Notes: generated by a model from the sequence alone, not told the origin. Positions 51,476 through 61,517 are shown, numbered from the stretch's first letter. The stretch: 64,000 nt of DNA from Paraburkholderia sp. ZP32-5 (GCF_021390495.1 NZ_JAJEJP010000002.1:2294001-2358000), one strand, 5' to 3'. Translations and numbers: made by a program.

Positions 51476-52396
51476 TTGGACCGACTAGAAGCCATGCAGA
51501 TGCTGGTGACCGCGGTGGATGGGGGAAGCCTGTCGGCCGCCGCTCGCGAACTGAAGATCCCCGTCAGCACACTCACCCGCAAGGTTGCCGATCTCGAAGA
51601 GATGCTCGGTACCCGCCTGCTGATACGCACCACGCGCAAGCTGACCTTGACCGATGCGGGCATGTCGTACGTCGCGGCGGCGCGGCGCATTCTCGACCTC
51701 GTGCGTGAACAGGAACACGAAGCCACCGGGGAGTTCGCCACGGCAAGAGGCGAACTGGTCGTTACTGCACCTGTGCAACTCGGCCGCCTGCATGTTTTAC
51801 CGGTCATCAATCAGTTCCTCGCGCAGTATCCCGACATCACCGTTCGACTGCTGCTGTCCGACCGCAACATCGACCTGATCGATGCGCACGCCGATCTCGC
51901 GGTGCGCATCGGCGAGTTGCCGGACAGCAATCTGATCGCGACGCGTATCGGTTCATTGCGGCCGATCGTCTGTGCGAGCCCAACGCTGCTTGCCGGACAC
52001 GCGCTTCCGCGCGAACCCGACGACCTCGTCAAGTATCCGTGCGTCGTGTTCAATAGCCCGTATCTGTCGCCGTGGCGCTTCCGTCTGCCCGCGAGCCACA
52101 AGACCTACCTGCTCGAAGTGAAGCCGCGGCTCGAAGTCACTTCGCCCGACGCCGCCGTCAGCGCCGCGATCGACAACGCGGGCATCACCTTCGTGTTCGA
52201 ACACGATGCCGATGAAGCATTGCGCAACGGTCAACTCGACGTGCTGCTGACGCAGTTCGAGATCGAACCGGTGCCCGTGCATCTGGTTCATGTGTCCAGA
52301 AACCTGATGGCGATCAAACTGCGGCATTTCATCGACTTTGCAGCGCCCAGGCTGCGGGAATCGCTGTCCAGGTTCGGCAAGCAGAAGCGTTCGTAG
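51476..52396 (+). CDS. LysR family regulator
   Basis: A TTG start at 51476 gives 306 residues beginning MDRLEAMQMLVTAVDGGSLS; helix-turn-helix at residues 8-50 (AARELKIPVSTLTRKVADLE). It is of the CrgA/DmlR-like group. Divergent from the DUF1993 gene; its target is not evident. Confidence 0.88.
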   Translation: MDRLEAMQMLVTAVDGGSLSAAARELKIPVSTLTRKVADLEEMLGTRLLIRTTRKLTLTDAGMSYVAAARRILDLVREQEHEATGEFATARGELVVTAPVQLGRLHVLPVINQFLAQYPDITVRLLLSDRNIDLIDAHADLAVRIGELPDSNLIATRIGSLRPIVCASPTLLAGHALPREPDDLVKYPCVVFNSPYLSPWRFRLPASHKTYLLEVKPRLEVTSPDAAVSAAIDNAGITFVFEHDADEALRNGQLDVLLTQFEIEPVPVHLVHVSRNLMAIKLRHFIDFAAPRLRESLSRFGKQKRS

Positions 52397-52489
52397 CTTT
52401 TCGCTTCTTTCTTCGGGCACGCCGCCAATACAACGCCAGGCTGCATGCCCGCAATCGCCAGGCTGCCATCTATCGGCAAGCAACAACGT

Positions 52490-53023
52490 TCACGACTCGT
52501 CCTCGGCCTGGTCCCTCAGCACCCGGCCATTCCGATTCCCGATCACGTCCCGTGTCTTCTTCGTCGCCCCCGGGCCGGCGGCAAACCGAACGTCCTGATA
52601 ACCGAGCGGCTGCCCATCCGCGCCACGCACTTCCAGCTTCTCGACAGGCCGCCCGCTCGCATGCTCGACGAGCTTGATATGCGGCTTGCCGTCCGGCGCG
52701 AGCCACTTGTCGCCCCATTGCATCAGCGCGACCAGCACCGGATATAAGTCCCGCCCTTTCGCGGTCAACCGGTAACCGAACGTATTCGCGCGTTCCGCGA
52801 TCGGGAAGCGTTCGAGAATCTCCAGTTCGGTCAGGCGTTCGAGCCTTGCCGTCAGAACATTGCGGGCAATGCCGAGCCCGCTCTGGAATTCGTCGAAGCG
52901 GCGACTGCCCTGCGTGCACTCCCGAACGATCAGAAGCGTCCACCACTCGCCGACCTCATCGAGGGCACGAGCGATCGAACAGTCCATTCCATCGAAGCGT
53001 TTTCTGTACATGATGAAACGCAT
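52490..53023 (-). CDS. HxlR family regulator of the efflux module
   Basis: ATG 53023 has GAGTTAGG in front; ATG 53011 (MYRKRFDGMDCSIARALDE) is the alternative. 177 residues with HxlR winged helix (GEWWTLLIVRECTQGSRRFDEFQ, RNVLTARLERLTELEIL) and a C-terminal extension common in two-part HxlR proteins. It is divergent from the RND operon. Near-palindromic AGTTKCGTCACGMAACT sites lie next to its own start, before the RND operon and before the MFS gene at 59421, so it probably represses all three. Confidence 0.88.
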   Translation of the reverse strand: MRFIMYRKRFDGMDCSIARALDEVGEWWTLLIVRECTQGSRRFDEFQSGLGIARNVLTARLERLTELEILERFPIAERANTFGYRLTAKGRDLYPVLVALMQWGDKWLAPDGKPHIKLVEHASGRPVEKLEVRGADGQPLGYQDVRFAAGPGATKKTRDVIGNRNGRVLRDQAEDES

Positions 53024-53032
53024 CCTAACTCA

Positions 53033-53049
53033 AGTTTCGTCACGCAACT
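53033..53049. promoter_or_regulatory. Candidate HxlR operator, copy 1
   Basis: AGTTTCGTCACGCAACT, an inverted repeat with arms AGTTKCG/CGMAACT, sits 10 bases upstream of the HxlR start. Confidence 0.6.
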
Positions 53050-53052
53050 TAA

Positions 53053-53131
53053 CCAGTTTGCGAGCAACAGCTTCCCGGTTTTGGCCCGTACCGCGACGCC
53101 ATCGCGCTCCCTATAGTTGCGTCACGAAACT
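53053..53131 (+). promoter_or_regulatory. Promoter module of the RND operon, with HxlR operator copy 2
   Basis: CCAGTTTGCGAGCAACAGCTTCCC cannot be quoted in full; its 24 bases at 53053-53076 recur at 59314-59337 with one change. AGTTGCGTCACGAAACT (53115-53131) is the operator, with TATAGT just before it as possible -10. The distance between block and operator is 62 bases in both places. Confidence 0.65.
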
Positions 53132-53236
53132 TAGCGCGGTCTTTCCGGGGATGCCCCAACCGCTGCCACTTTCCGGATTATCGCGCCGTGCAGAGCTGAG
53201 ACGGCGACGCAACCTGTTCACCTACCTGGGAATGCG

Positions 53237-54496
53237 ATGAGTAGCGAAATTGAGCAAATTGAGCAAATCGAGGTCAGAGCCGCGGCTCCAGCGAGCCCGG
53301 CGGCGCCCGGCCCTATACGATGGATCGGCAAAGGCGTCGCGGCCGCTGTTGTCGTCGCGGTGGCCGCAACGGCATTTCATCTGCACCGCTCGGGCGCCGC
53401 GCCGGTTGTCGCGCCGCCGCCTCCGTCGGTGAGCGTCAGCGCGCCGTTGCAACGCGATATCGAAGGGCGGCTCGGATTTCTCGGCCAGTTCTCGGCGGTG
53501 AATCGCGTCGAATTGCGTGCGCAGGTCGGCGGCACGCTGGTGCGGATCGACTTCAAGGACGGCGACATCGTGCATAAAGGCGATGTGCTGTTCGAGATCG
53601 ATCCGGAGCCCTATCAGATCAAGCTGAGCGAAGCGACAGCCGCGCTCGAATCGGCGAATGCCCGCCTGGCGCTCGCCACGCGCGAGCTTGCGCGGGCCCA
53701 GGAGCTGCAGCGTGCCGAGGCAGGGACGGTCGAAAACGTCGATCAGAAAGTGGCCGAGCAACGCGCCGCGCAGGCAGCGTTGGATAACGCCAATGCGCTG
53801 GTTCGCGACGCCAGGTTCGATCTGGATCGCTGCAAGATCACCGCGCCGTTTACCAGCCGCATCGGCACGCACCTCGTGTCGACCGGCAACCTGGTGTCCG
53901 GCAACCGCGCCGGCAGCGGTCCGACGACGCTGCTCGCCACCCTCGTTTCGCTCGACCCGATCTATCTGGATTTCGACATCAGCGAAAACGACTACGCGGC
54001 GTTCCAGCGTGCCCGTGCCAACCGCAGCGGGCCGCTCGCCGACGCGGTAACGATCTCGCCGACCGGCGACAGCGGCTTCTCGCGCAGCGGCACGCTCGAC
54101 TTCATCGACAACACACTGGACCGTTCGAGCGGCACGATCCACGCGCGCGCAACGATTCCGAACAGTGACCTGTCGCTGACGCCCGGTGGCTTCTCGCGCG
54201 TGAGGCTCGCGACGACCGCGCCGCAACCGGCGTTACTGGTCCCCGATGCAGCCGTCCTCGAAGATCAAACGGACCACATGGTGTACGTGGTCGGCAACGA
54301 CAACGTGGTCACGCCCAGAAAAGTGGAAGTCGGCGACCTTCGCGGCGGTCTGCGAGTCATCCGCTCCGGACTGGCCGCGACGGACCGCGTCGTGATCGAC
54401 GGTATCCCGTCCGTGCGCCCCGGCTCGAAGATTTCCCCGCATGCCGGAACGATCCAGTTTTCGTCGGAGCAACACGACGATGGAGCGAAATCATGA
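53237..54496 (+). CDS. RND efflux pump periplasmic adaptor (MFP)
   Basis: The 419-residue protein has an N-terminal membrane anchor (VAAAVVVAVAATAFHLH), a lipoyl half-motif pair, a short coiled coil (residues about 125-185) and the beta-barrel domain (DPIYLDFDISENDYAAF). AcrA/MexA-type adaptors join the inner-membrane pump to the outer-membrane channel. It overlaps the pump gene by four bases. Confidence 0.92.
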   Translation: MSSEIEQIEQIEVRAAAPASPAAPGPIRWIGKGVAAAVVVAVAATAFHLHRSGAAPVVAPPPPSVSVSAPLQRDIEGRLGFLGQFSAVNRVELRAQVGGTLVRIDFKDGDIVHKGDVLFEIDPEPYQIKLSEATAALESANARLALATRELARAQELQRAEAGTVENVDQKVAEQRAAQAALDNANALVRDARFDLDRCKITAPFTSRIGTHLVSTGNLVSGNRAGSGPTTLLATLVSLDPIYLDFDISENDYAAFQRARANRSGPLADAVTISPTGDSGFSRSGTLDFIDNTLDRSSGTIHARATIPNSDLSLTPGGFSRVRLATTAPQPALLVPDAAVLEDQTDHMVYVVGNDNVVTPRKVEVGDLRGGLRVIRSGLAATDRVVIDGIPSVRPGSKISPHAGTIQFSSEQHDDGAKS

Positions 54497-57400
54497 GACT
54501 CACTCACTTCTTTATCGAGCATCCGCGCTTTGCCGTGGTGCTCAACGTCTTCGCGCTGCTCATCGGCCTCGCGACGATGGTGTCGCTGCCCGTCGCGCAG
54601 TATCCGAACATCGTTCCGCCGACGATTCAGATCACGACCTCGTATCCGGGTGCGTCGGCCGATACGATCGCGCGCACGGTCGCCACGCCGATCGAGCAGT
54701 CGGTCAACGGCGTCGAAAACATGGACTACATTTCGAGCCAGTCGACCGGCAACGGTCAGCTGACGATCACGGTGATCTTCAAGGTCGGCACCGATCCGAA
54801 TACCGCGCTGCTGCTCACGCGCAGCCGGGTCGAAGACACGCTGTCGCGTCTGCCCGTCGATGTGCAAGCGCAAGGCGTGCAGGTGAAAAAGACCATCCAG
54901 GCGCTGCTGCTCGGCGTGCACGTCTATTCACCCGATGGCTCGCGTAGTCCGGAGTACCTGTCGAACTACATGCTGAAGGTGCGCGATCAGATAGCGCGTT
55001 TGCCGGGCGTATCGGACTTCCAGCTGTTCGGCGAGCGGCAGTACGCGATGCGAATCTGGATCGATCCGGACAAGGCCGCCTCGTACAACATCAGCGCCAG
55101 CGAAATACTCGCCGCGCTGCGCGCGCAGAACGCCTCCGTGTCCGCCGGGGTACTCAATCAACCGCCGGTTGCGCACAACGGCACGGGCGCCTATCAGATC
55201 AACGTCGATGCACTCGGCCGGCTGAGCACGCCGGAACAGTTCGGCGATGTGGTCGTCAAGTCCGATTCGCAGGGACGTGTCACACGCATTCGCGATATCG
55301 GCCGTGTCGAGTTGGGTTCGGTCGACTATGGTTCCAAGGCATATGCGGACCGCTACGCGTCGACGCCGTGGTTCGTTATTGCCACGCCCGATGCGAACGT
55401 GGTCAAAGTCGAAAATGAAGTGTGGGACAAGATGGCCGAGCTGAAGAAGAGCTTCCCGCCCGGCATCGACTACATCAAGATCTACGACCCGACGACCTTC
55501 GTGTCGCAGTCGATCCACGAAGTCGCCAAAACCATTTTCATCGCGATTCTGCTGGTGGTCGGCGTCGTGTATCTGTTCTTGCAGAACTGGCGCGCAACGA
55601 TCATCCCGGTCGTTGCGATCCCGGTGTCGCTGGTCGGCACGTTCACGATTCTTTCGCTGTTCGGCGCGTCGATCAACAACCTGTCATTGTTCGGGCTGGT
55701 TCTCGCGGTCGGCATCGTGGTGGACGATGCGATCGTGGTAGTCGAGAACGTCGAGCGAAACATGGCGCTCGGCATGTCGCCACGAGAGGCCGCGCATCAA
55801 ACGATGAACGAGGTGTCGACCGCCATCATCGCGATCGCACTCACACTGTGCGCGGTGTTCGGACCCACTGCATTGATGTCCGGCATCTCGGGGCTGTTCT
55901 TCAAGCAGTTCGCGATCACGATCGCGGCATCCACGGTGATCTCGTGCTTCGTGTCGCTGACGCTGAGCCCGGCTCTGTGCGCGGTATTGCTCAAGCCGCA
56001 CGAGATGGAGAAGTCGCACGGCGGCTCGACTGCGCTGGGCCGCTTTCATCATGCGATCTTCGGCCGCTTCAATACGTCGTTCGAATGGCTGTCGTCGCGC
56101 TACGGCAAGATGACGGGCCGCTTCGTGCGCGCCACGTCGGTGATGCTGCTCGTGTATGCCGGTCTGATCGGCGCCACCGCGCTGCAGATGTCGAGAATGC
56201 CCACGGGCTTCATCCCCGATCAGGACATCGGCTATCAGGCTGTGATCGCGTTCCTGCCGCCGGGATCGAGTCTCGAGCGCACCGACAAGGTGGTTCGCGA
56301 AATCAACGATATCGTGCTCGATACGCCGGGACTTAAAGGTGTCACGCACACGTCGCCGGTGTCCGGCTTCGACGTGACGACCGGCACGATTGCGCCGAAC
56401 GTCGGCACGCTGTTCTACGGACTGCCTTCGCTGTACGGCAAGCACGTTGCCGGCGTCAACGCGGCGTCGATGCTGGTCGAACTGCGCAAGCGGGTCGCGA
56501 CCGTCAAGGACGCCGTGGTCGTCGTGGTCAATCCGCCGCCCGTGCAAGGACTCGGCGCGGCAGGCGGCTTCAAGCTGATGCTCGAAGACCGCGGCGGACT
56601 GGGCCCGCAGGCACTCGCCAGCGCAGCCAACACGCTCGTCGCGGCAGCCAACAAGGACAAGGTATTCGGCGGCGTATTCACGCTGTACAACGCGGGCGCG
56701 CCGTCGGTCTATGCGGACATCGACCGTTTGAAGGCGGAGAAAATCGGTCTCACGCCGACGGACGTCTTCTCCACGATGGAGCTTTACCTCGGCTCGCAGT
56801 ATGTGAACGACTTCAACTTCATGGGACGCACGTATCAGGTCCGCGTGCAGGGCGATGATGCATTCCGCCGCACGCCCGACGACATCGGCAGATTGAAGGT
56901 GCGCAATGCGACCGGCGATATGGTGCCGATCAGCAGCGTGGCGACGTTCAAGAGCACGACCGAGCCGTATCGCGTGCCGCGCTACAACATGTATCCGGCG
57001 GCGGAAATCATGGGTGCGGCCGGCCCCGGGTTCTCGTCGGGCGAAGCGATCGAGCACATGGAACAGCTCGCCGCGCAGGTGCTGCCGAACGGCATCACCT
57101 ACGAATGGACCGACCTTGCGCATCAGCAGAAAGAGCAGACGATGTCGCCGCTCGTGATCTTCGCTGCGTCGGCGCTGTTCGTGTTCCTCGTGCTCGCCGC
57201 GCAGTATGAAAGCTGGAAGACGCCGCTCGCGATCGTGCTGATCGTGCCGATGTGTCTGCTCGCGGCCGCCATCGGCCTGAATGTGCGAGGCATGCCGATC
57301 GACATCCTCGCGCAGATCGGCTTCGTGGTGCTCGTCGGGCTTGCGGCGAAGAACGCGATTCTGATCGTCGAGTTCGCCAAACAGCGGCAGGACGAAGACG

Positions 57401-57684
57401 GTGTCAACGCGGAGGATGCGGCCACCCATGCGGCCCATGTGCGGCTGCGACCGATCCTGATGACGTCGTTCGCGTTCATCGCCGGCGTGGCACCGCTCGC
57501 GATCGCCAGCGGCGCCGGCTCGGAGATGCGGCAATCGCTCGGCACGACGGTGTTCTTCGGCATGCTCGGCGTGACGATCTTCGGCCTCGCTTTTACCCCT
57601 GCGTTTTATGCATTCGTTCGCAAGCTCGGCATCAAGCATGCGCCTGCGTTACCCCGCGCACTCAGCCGTGGAGAAGTGAAATGA
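54493..57684 (+). CDS. RND multidrug efflux permease (HAE1 family)
   Basis: The 1063-residue length is normal for AcrB-type pumps. The proton-relay residues are present: Asp-Asp in GIVVDDAIVVVENVER and the Lys of VGLAAKNAILIVEFAKQ. FFIEHPRFAVVLN at the start is typical of HAE1. It exports hydrophobic or amphiphilic compounds by proton antiport. It overlaps both the adaptor and the outer-membrane gene by four bases, forming one operon. Confidence 0.96.
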   Translation: MRLTHFFIEHPRFAVVLNVFALLIGLATMVSLPVAQYPNIVPPTIQITTSYPGASADTIARTVATPIEQSVNGVENMDYISSQSTGNGQLTITVIFKVGTDPNTALLLTRSRVEDTLSRLPVDVQAQGVQVKKTIQALLLGVHVYSPDGSRSPEYLSNYMLKVRDQIARLPGVSDFQLFGERQYAMRIWIDPDKAASYNISASEILAALRAQNASVSAGVLNQPPVAHNGTGAYQINVDALGRLSTPEQFGDVVVKSDSQGRVTRIRDIGRVELGSVDYGSKAYADRYASTPWFVIATPDANVVKVENEVWDKMAELKKSFPPGIDYIKIYDPTTFVSQSIHEVAKTIFIAILLVVGVVYLFLQNWRATIIPVVAIPVSLVGTFTILSLFGASINNLSLFGLVLAVGIVVDDAIVVVENVERNMALGMSPREAAHQTMNEVSTAIIAIALTLCAVFGPTALMSGISGLFFKQFAITIAASTVISCFVSLTLSPALCAVLLKPHEMEKSHGGSTALGRFHHAIFGRFNTSFEWLSSRYGKMTGRFVRATSVMLLVYAGLIGATALQMSRMPTGFIPDQDIGYQAVIAFLPPGSSLERTDKVVREINDIVLDTPGLKGVTHTSPVSGFDVTTGTIAPNVGTLFYGLPSLYGKHVAGVNAASMLVELRKRVATVKDAVVVVVNPPPVQGLGAAGGFKLMLEDRGGLGPQALASAANTLVAAANKDKVFGGVFTLYNAGAPSVYADIDRLKAEKIGLTPTDVFSTMELYLGSQYVNDFNFMGRTYQVRVQGDDAFRRTPDDIGRLKVRNATGDMVPISSVATFKSTTEPYRVPRYNMYPAAEIMGAAGPGFSSGEAIEHMEQLAAQVLPNGITYEWTDLAHQQKEQTMSPLVIFAASALFVFLVLAAQYESWKTPLAIVLIVPMCLLAAAIGLNVRGMPIDILAQIGFVVLVGLAAKNAILIVEFAKQRQDEDGVNAEDAATHAAHVRLRPILMTSFAFIAGVAPLAIASGAGSEMRQSLGTTVFFGMLGVTIFGLAFTPAFYAFVRKLGIKHAPALPRALSRGEVK

Positions 57685-59165
57685 ACAGCTTCGTATCCAG
57701 AACCGCGAAAGCGCTCGCCGGCAGTCTGATCGTCAGCGCGTTCCTCGCGGCCTGTGCGGTCGGGCCGAACTACGTCGCGCCCGACGCGCAGATGGCGCCG
57801 TTCCACAACGCGCAGATCGTCGCCGACCGCCACACCACGCTGCCGGCACCGGATCTCGACAACTGGTGGACCGGCTTCAACGACCCGGAACTGGTCAAGG
57901 TCGTGCAGCGGGCACTCGATCAGAACCTGAGTCTTCAGGCCTCGATTGCCCGCGTCACGCAAGCGCGCGCGGCGGCTCAGGCGGCGGGCGCGCAACTGCT
58001 TCCGACCGTCGATGCCAACGCGTCGTACTCGGCGCAGCACCAGAGCCTGCAGAGTCCATTGGGTAGCCTTGCAAGCGCGTTTCCGAACTACAGCCGCGAC
58101 CAGAAGCAGTATGTTGCCGGTGCAACGGCCAGTTGGGAGATCGATCTGGCCGGCGGCCTGCGACGCGCGCACGCGCAGGCCACCGATGAAGAACAGGCCG
58201 CCGAGGCCACGCAGATGGGCACGCGCGTGACGGTGGCGGCCGACGCAGCCGACGCTTACCTGCAGATTCGCGGGCTGCAGGCCGAACTGGCGGTCACCCA
58301 GGATCAGGTCGATACCGATGCGCGCCTGCTGGAACTCGTGAAAGCGCGCAAGCAGGCGGGGGCGTCCGACGAACGCGAGGTGGCTCAGGCCGAAGCGTCG
58401 TTGCGCCAGGCCCGTTCGACCGTTCCGAGCTTGCGCATCGCGCTCGAAGCGCAACTGAACCGGCTCGACGTGCTGATGGGGGCGCAGCCCGGCACCTATG
58501 CGGCCGAACTGGGCGCAAACGCCGGCGTCGTACCGGACGTGCCCGCGATCGGCAGCGGAGATCAGCCGGTCGACGTGCTGCGGCGGCGCCCCGACATCAT
58601 CGCGGCGGAACGGCATCTTGCGGCGTCCAACGAAGCGATCGGCGTGGCGCTGGCCGACTACTATCCGAAGATTTCGCTGTCCGGCGCACTGGGATTCGAC
58701 AGCATCAGCGCCAGTCACTTCCTGAGCGCGAAGTCGTTCGAGGCCGTCGGCACCGGTGCGTTGCAGTGGCGTCTGTTCGATTTCGGCAAGGTGGATGCCG
58801 AGGTCAAGAATGCACGCGGCTCGTATGCGGAGGCGCTCGCGCAGTATCGGGAAGCGGCGCTCAAAGCGACCGAGGACGTCGAAGACGCGTTGATGACGCT
58901 GTCGCAAACCGAGATTCGCGCGCGGGAAATCCAGCAGGAAGTCGACTCGTTGACGAGGGCGCGAGATCTGTCGGAGAAGGCGTATCGCGCGGGCTCGATC
59001 ACGCTGACCGATGTGCTCGACGCCGACCGGCAACTGCTGGTATCGCGTGATGAACTCGATGCGACGCGGGCGGACGCCGCGCGTGCCGCCGTGAGGACGT
59101 TCCGTTCTCTCGGCGGCGGCTGGGCGGCGCCGGCGCCACGGCAGCAGGTCGCGCGGGTTAACTGA
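57681..59165 (+). CDS. RND outer-membrane channel lipoprotein (NodT/OprM type)
   Basis: ATG 57681 overlaps the pump stop and follows GGAGAAG; 494 residues. A lipoprotein signal ends FLAACAVGPNY, the usual OprM start. Two TolC-like repeats follow, with long helices and RRRPDIIAAERHLAASNEAI. It completes the tripartite pump. Confidence 0.93.
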   Translation: MNSFVSRTAKALAGSLIVSAFLAACAVGPNYVAPDAQMAPFHNAQIVADRHTTLPAPDLDNWWTGFNDPELVKVVQRALDQNLSLQASIARVTQARAAAQAAGAQLLPTVDANASYSAQHQSLQSPLGSLASAFPNYSRDQKQYVAGATASWEIDLAGGLRRAHAQATDEEQAAEATQMGTRVTVAADAADAYLQIRGLQAELAVTQDQVDTDARLLELVKARKQAGASDEREVAQAEASLRQARSTVPSLRIALEAQLNRLDVLMGAQPGTYAAELGANAGVVPDVPAIGSGDQPVDVLRRRPDIIAAERHLAASNEAIGVALADYYPKISLSGALGFDSISASHFLSAKSFEAVGTGALQWRLFDFGKVDAEVKNARGSYAEALAQYREAALKATEDVEDALMTLSQTEIRAREIQQEVDSLTRARDLSEKAYRAGSITLTDVLDADRQLLVSRDELDATRADAARAAVRTFRSLGGGWAAPAPRQQVARVN

Positions 59166-59264
59166 TTGCGGCGCGGGGTTATTTACGCGCTTTCGTGGGC
59201 TGAGGGGCGCTTAGGGGAGCTGACGCGCGCCCTTCTCCGACAGAGCCGACGGCTCAACGCGGCG

Positions 59265-59283
59265 CCCCGCCCGGCCGGCGGGG
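59265..59283 (+). terminator. Candidate terminator after the RND operon
   Basis: CCCCGCC-N5-GGCGGGG is a short GC-rich stem about 100 bases after the stop; no T-run. Confidence 0.3.
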
Positions 59284-59313
59284 ACCTACTCACGCGCAAG
59301 CCAAGCGACTTCT

Positions 59314-59392
59314 CCAGTTTGTGAGCAACAGCTTCCCACTTCCCCCCGGTAGTGCGATCAGATCGCCTCTCCTATAGTTTCGTCACGCAACT
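59314..59392 (+). promoter_or_regulatory. Promoter module of the MFS exporter, with HxlR operator copy 3
   Basis: This repeats the RND operon promoter module: a 24-base block at 59314-59337, then AGTTTCGTCACGCAACT at 59376-59392, identical to copy 1 and 62 bases from the block start as at 53053. CTATAG precedes the operator in both. Confidence 0.65.
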
Positions 59393-59420
59393 CAACCGCC
59401 TTCCTTCTGGAGCAGCCGAC

Positions 59421-60596
59421 ATGGATCGCCGTCTTCTCACACTCGCACTCGGTATGTTCGCGCTGGGTACCGACAGCTTCGTCTTCGCGGGCATCCTGCC
59501 CGAAATCGCACATTCGTTTAACGTCAGCATCGGTGCCGCCGGCCAGCTGATCAGCGTGTATGCGCTCAGCTATGCGCTGCTTGGCCCGACCATCGCGGCG
59601 CTGGCCGCCAACGTCGGACGCAAGCGTCTGCTGTTGAGCGGTATCGGCCTGTTCGTGATTGCCAACCTCGGCACCATCGTCGCGCCGAACCTCGGCATCG
59701 CGTTGGCCACACGCGCTTTCGCGGGCCTCGGCGCCGCGATGTTCTCACCGACCGCCAGCGGCACCGGCGCGTCGCTGGTCGCGCCGGAACGCCGCGGCTA
59801 CGCGTTGTCGATCATCGTCGCCGGTCTGACGACCGCGACCGCGCTGGGCTCGCCGATCGGCGCCGTGATCGGCGGCCTCGCGGGCTGGCACTGGACCATG
59901 GTGCTGGTCGCCGCGCTCGGTGCGGCCGCATTCGTCGGCATCCTCGCGTTCATGCCCGAAGTACCGCTGCCGCCGGCGATCTCGCTCAGCCAGCGCCTGT
60001 CGCCGCTCACCGACTCGCGCGTCGGACTGACGCTCGCGACGACGGTGCTCGCGCAGATCGGCACCTTCATCATCTTCAGCTACTTCTCCGTCGTGTTCGA
60101 TCGTGCGACCGGCCATAGCGCCACGGTGCTGGGCGGCCTGCTGGTGCTGTGGGGTCTGGCAGGAACCTTGTCGAATCTGCTGACCGGACGGATTCTCGAT
60201 CGGATCGGCTCGCACAAGGTCGTGATGATCAAGCTGGCGATCGTTGCACTCGTCATCGTCACGATGCCGATCACCAGTGCACATCTGTGGAGCGCGGCAA
60301 TCGCGGTGACGATCTGGGGTGCGTGTGCATGGGGCGTGCTGGTGCCGCAACAGTTCCGCCTCGCCAGCCTGAATCCGCCGATGACCTCGGTGCTGGTTGG
60401 GCTGAACACGTCGGCCACGTATGTGGGTGTATCCATCGCCGGCACGCTTGGTGCCGCGGTGATCCCGACGATCGGCAGTCACAACCTGGGTTACCTGTCC
60501 GCGATTCCCGTTGTGATCGCAATCGCAGTGTCCGAACTGGCGACGCGCCGTATCGCATCGTTTGCCAACACATCCAAAAGCGCGGTAGCGGCCTGA
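59421..60596 (+). CDS. MFS exporter, DHA1 type
   Basis: ATG 59421 follows TTCTGGAG; 391 residues, 12 spans. LALGMFALGTDSFVFAGILP and ALSYALLGPTIAALAANVGR are typical of DHA1 drug or sugar exporters (AraJ/YdhP group). It carries the same regulatory module as the RND operon, so the two efflux systems should be induced together. Confidence 0.88.
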   Translation: MDRRLLTLALGMFALGTDSFVFAGILPEIAHSFNVSIGAAGQLISVYALSYALLGPTIAALAANVGRKRLLLSGIGLFVIANLGTIVAPNLGIALATRAFAGLGAAMFSPTASGTGASLVAPERRGYALSIIVAGLTTATALGSPIGAVIGGLAGWHWTMVLVAALGAAAFVGILAFMPEVPLPPAISLSQRLSPLTDSRVGLTLATTVLAQIGTFIIFSYFSVVFDRATGHSATVLGGLLVLWGLAGTLSNLLTGRILDRIGSHKVVMIKLAIVALVIVTMPITSAHLWSAAIAVTIWGACAWGVLVPQQFRLASLNPPMTSVLVGLNTSATYVGVSIAGTLGAAVIPTIGSHNLGYLSAIPVVIAIAVSELATRRIASFANTSKSAVAA

Positions 60597-60657
60597 TTCC
60601 GGTCATCACGCTTTGCACCTGTCATCTATTGAAGATTCAAGATACGAGGAAACAGTC

Positions 60658-61455
60658 ATGTCTAACGCAAACACATTCCGTCAGTTGCACGACAATTCGA
60701 CGCCGCTGCGATTGCCGAACGCCTGGGACGCCGGTAGCGCCCGCCTCATCGAAGCGCAAGGCGCACCGGCGATCGCGACGACGAGTGCCGGCTTTGCCTG
60801 GGCGCTGGGTTATCCCGACGGACGCGCCCTTCCGTTCGATGAAGTCGTCGCGTCGGTTCGACGCATCATCCGCGTGCTGAACGTACCGTTGTCGGTCGAT
60901 GTTGAACACGGCTACTCCGACGATCCCAACACGGTTGCGAACCACGTGATGCAACTGGTGGACCTCGGCATTGCCGGCATCAATATCGAAGACGGTCCGG
61001 ACGCCGCATCGCTTCTCGCCGCGAAAATCGAGGCGATCAGGAATGCCGTTGCCAAGTCGGGTTCGGACCTGTTCGTCAACGCACGTAGCGACGTGTTCCT
61101 TGCGAGCCTCGTCGACAAGGCGAAGCAGCCGCAAGAGGCCATTGCTCGCGGCGAGCTGTACGCATCGGCCGGCGCGGATGGTCTTTTCCTGCCGGCGCTT
61201 GTGCAGCCGGCTGACATCGAAGCGATTACGAGTGCAACACGACTGCCTCTGAACGTGATGGCGCTGCCGGGCCTCGCCGATGCGACGACCCTCGGCAAGC
61301 TCGGCGTTCGGCGGCTCAGCGCGGGCAGCGGCATCTCGCAGATCGTGCTCGGCAAGACGAAGACCCTCGCGCAGGACTTTCTGAAGCACGGTCGTTCCGA
61401 AGCGCTCGACGACCAGCCGTTACCTTACGGCGAGATTCAAGGTTTGTTCGCCTGA
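60658..61455 (+). CDS. Isocitrate lyase/PEP mutase superfamily protein
   Basis: ATG 60658 follows GAGGAAACAG; 265 residues. LPNAWDAGSARLIEAQG, then the metal-binding SVDVEHGYSDDP and FVNARSDVFL identify the PEP mutase/ICL family; members include oxaloacetate decarboxylases and carboxyvinyl-phosphonate mutases. The catalytic loop Cys motif of isocitrate lyase is absent, so a C-C or P-C lyase on a small keto acid is likelier. It lies 61 bases after the MFS gene. Confidence 0.82.
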   Translation: MSNANTFRQLHDNSTPLRLPNAWDAGSARLIEAQGAPAIATTSAGFAWALGYPDGRALPFDEVVASVRRIIRVLNVPLSVDVEHGYSDDPNTVANHVMQLVDLGIAGINIEDGPDAASLLAAKIEAIRNAVAKSGSDLFVNARSDVFLASLVDKAKQPQEAIARGELYASAGADGLFLPALVQPADIEAITSATRLPLNVMALPGLADATTLGKLGVRRLSAGSGISQIVLGKTKTLAQDFLKHGRSEALDDQPLPYGEIQGLFA

Positions 61456-61472
61456 TTTAAAAACCTGTAAGT

Positions 61473-61500
61473 AGCAGGCACGTCCCGAAGCGTGTCTGCT
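61473..61500 (+). terminator. Candidate terminator after the PEP mutase-like gene
   Basis: AGCAGGCACG (61473-61482) pairs with CGTGTCTGCT (61491-61500) with one mismatch, 17 bases after the stop. Confidence 0.4.
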
Positions 61501-61517
61501 GGTCGTTCGTCTATTTA

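Noticed and set aside
55684..57639. 651-codon open frame antisense to the RND pump gene
   Set aside because: Arg/His/Glu-rich shadow with no recognisable motif; the pump frame is complete and conserved.
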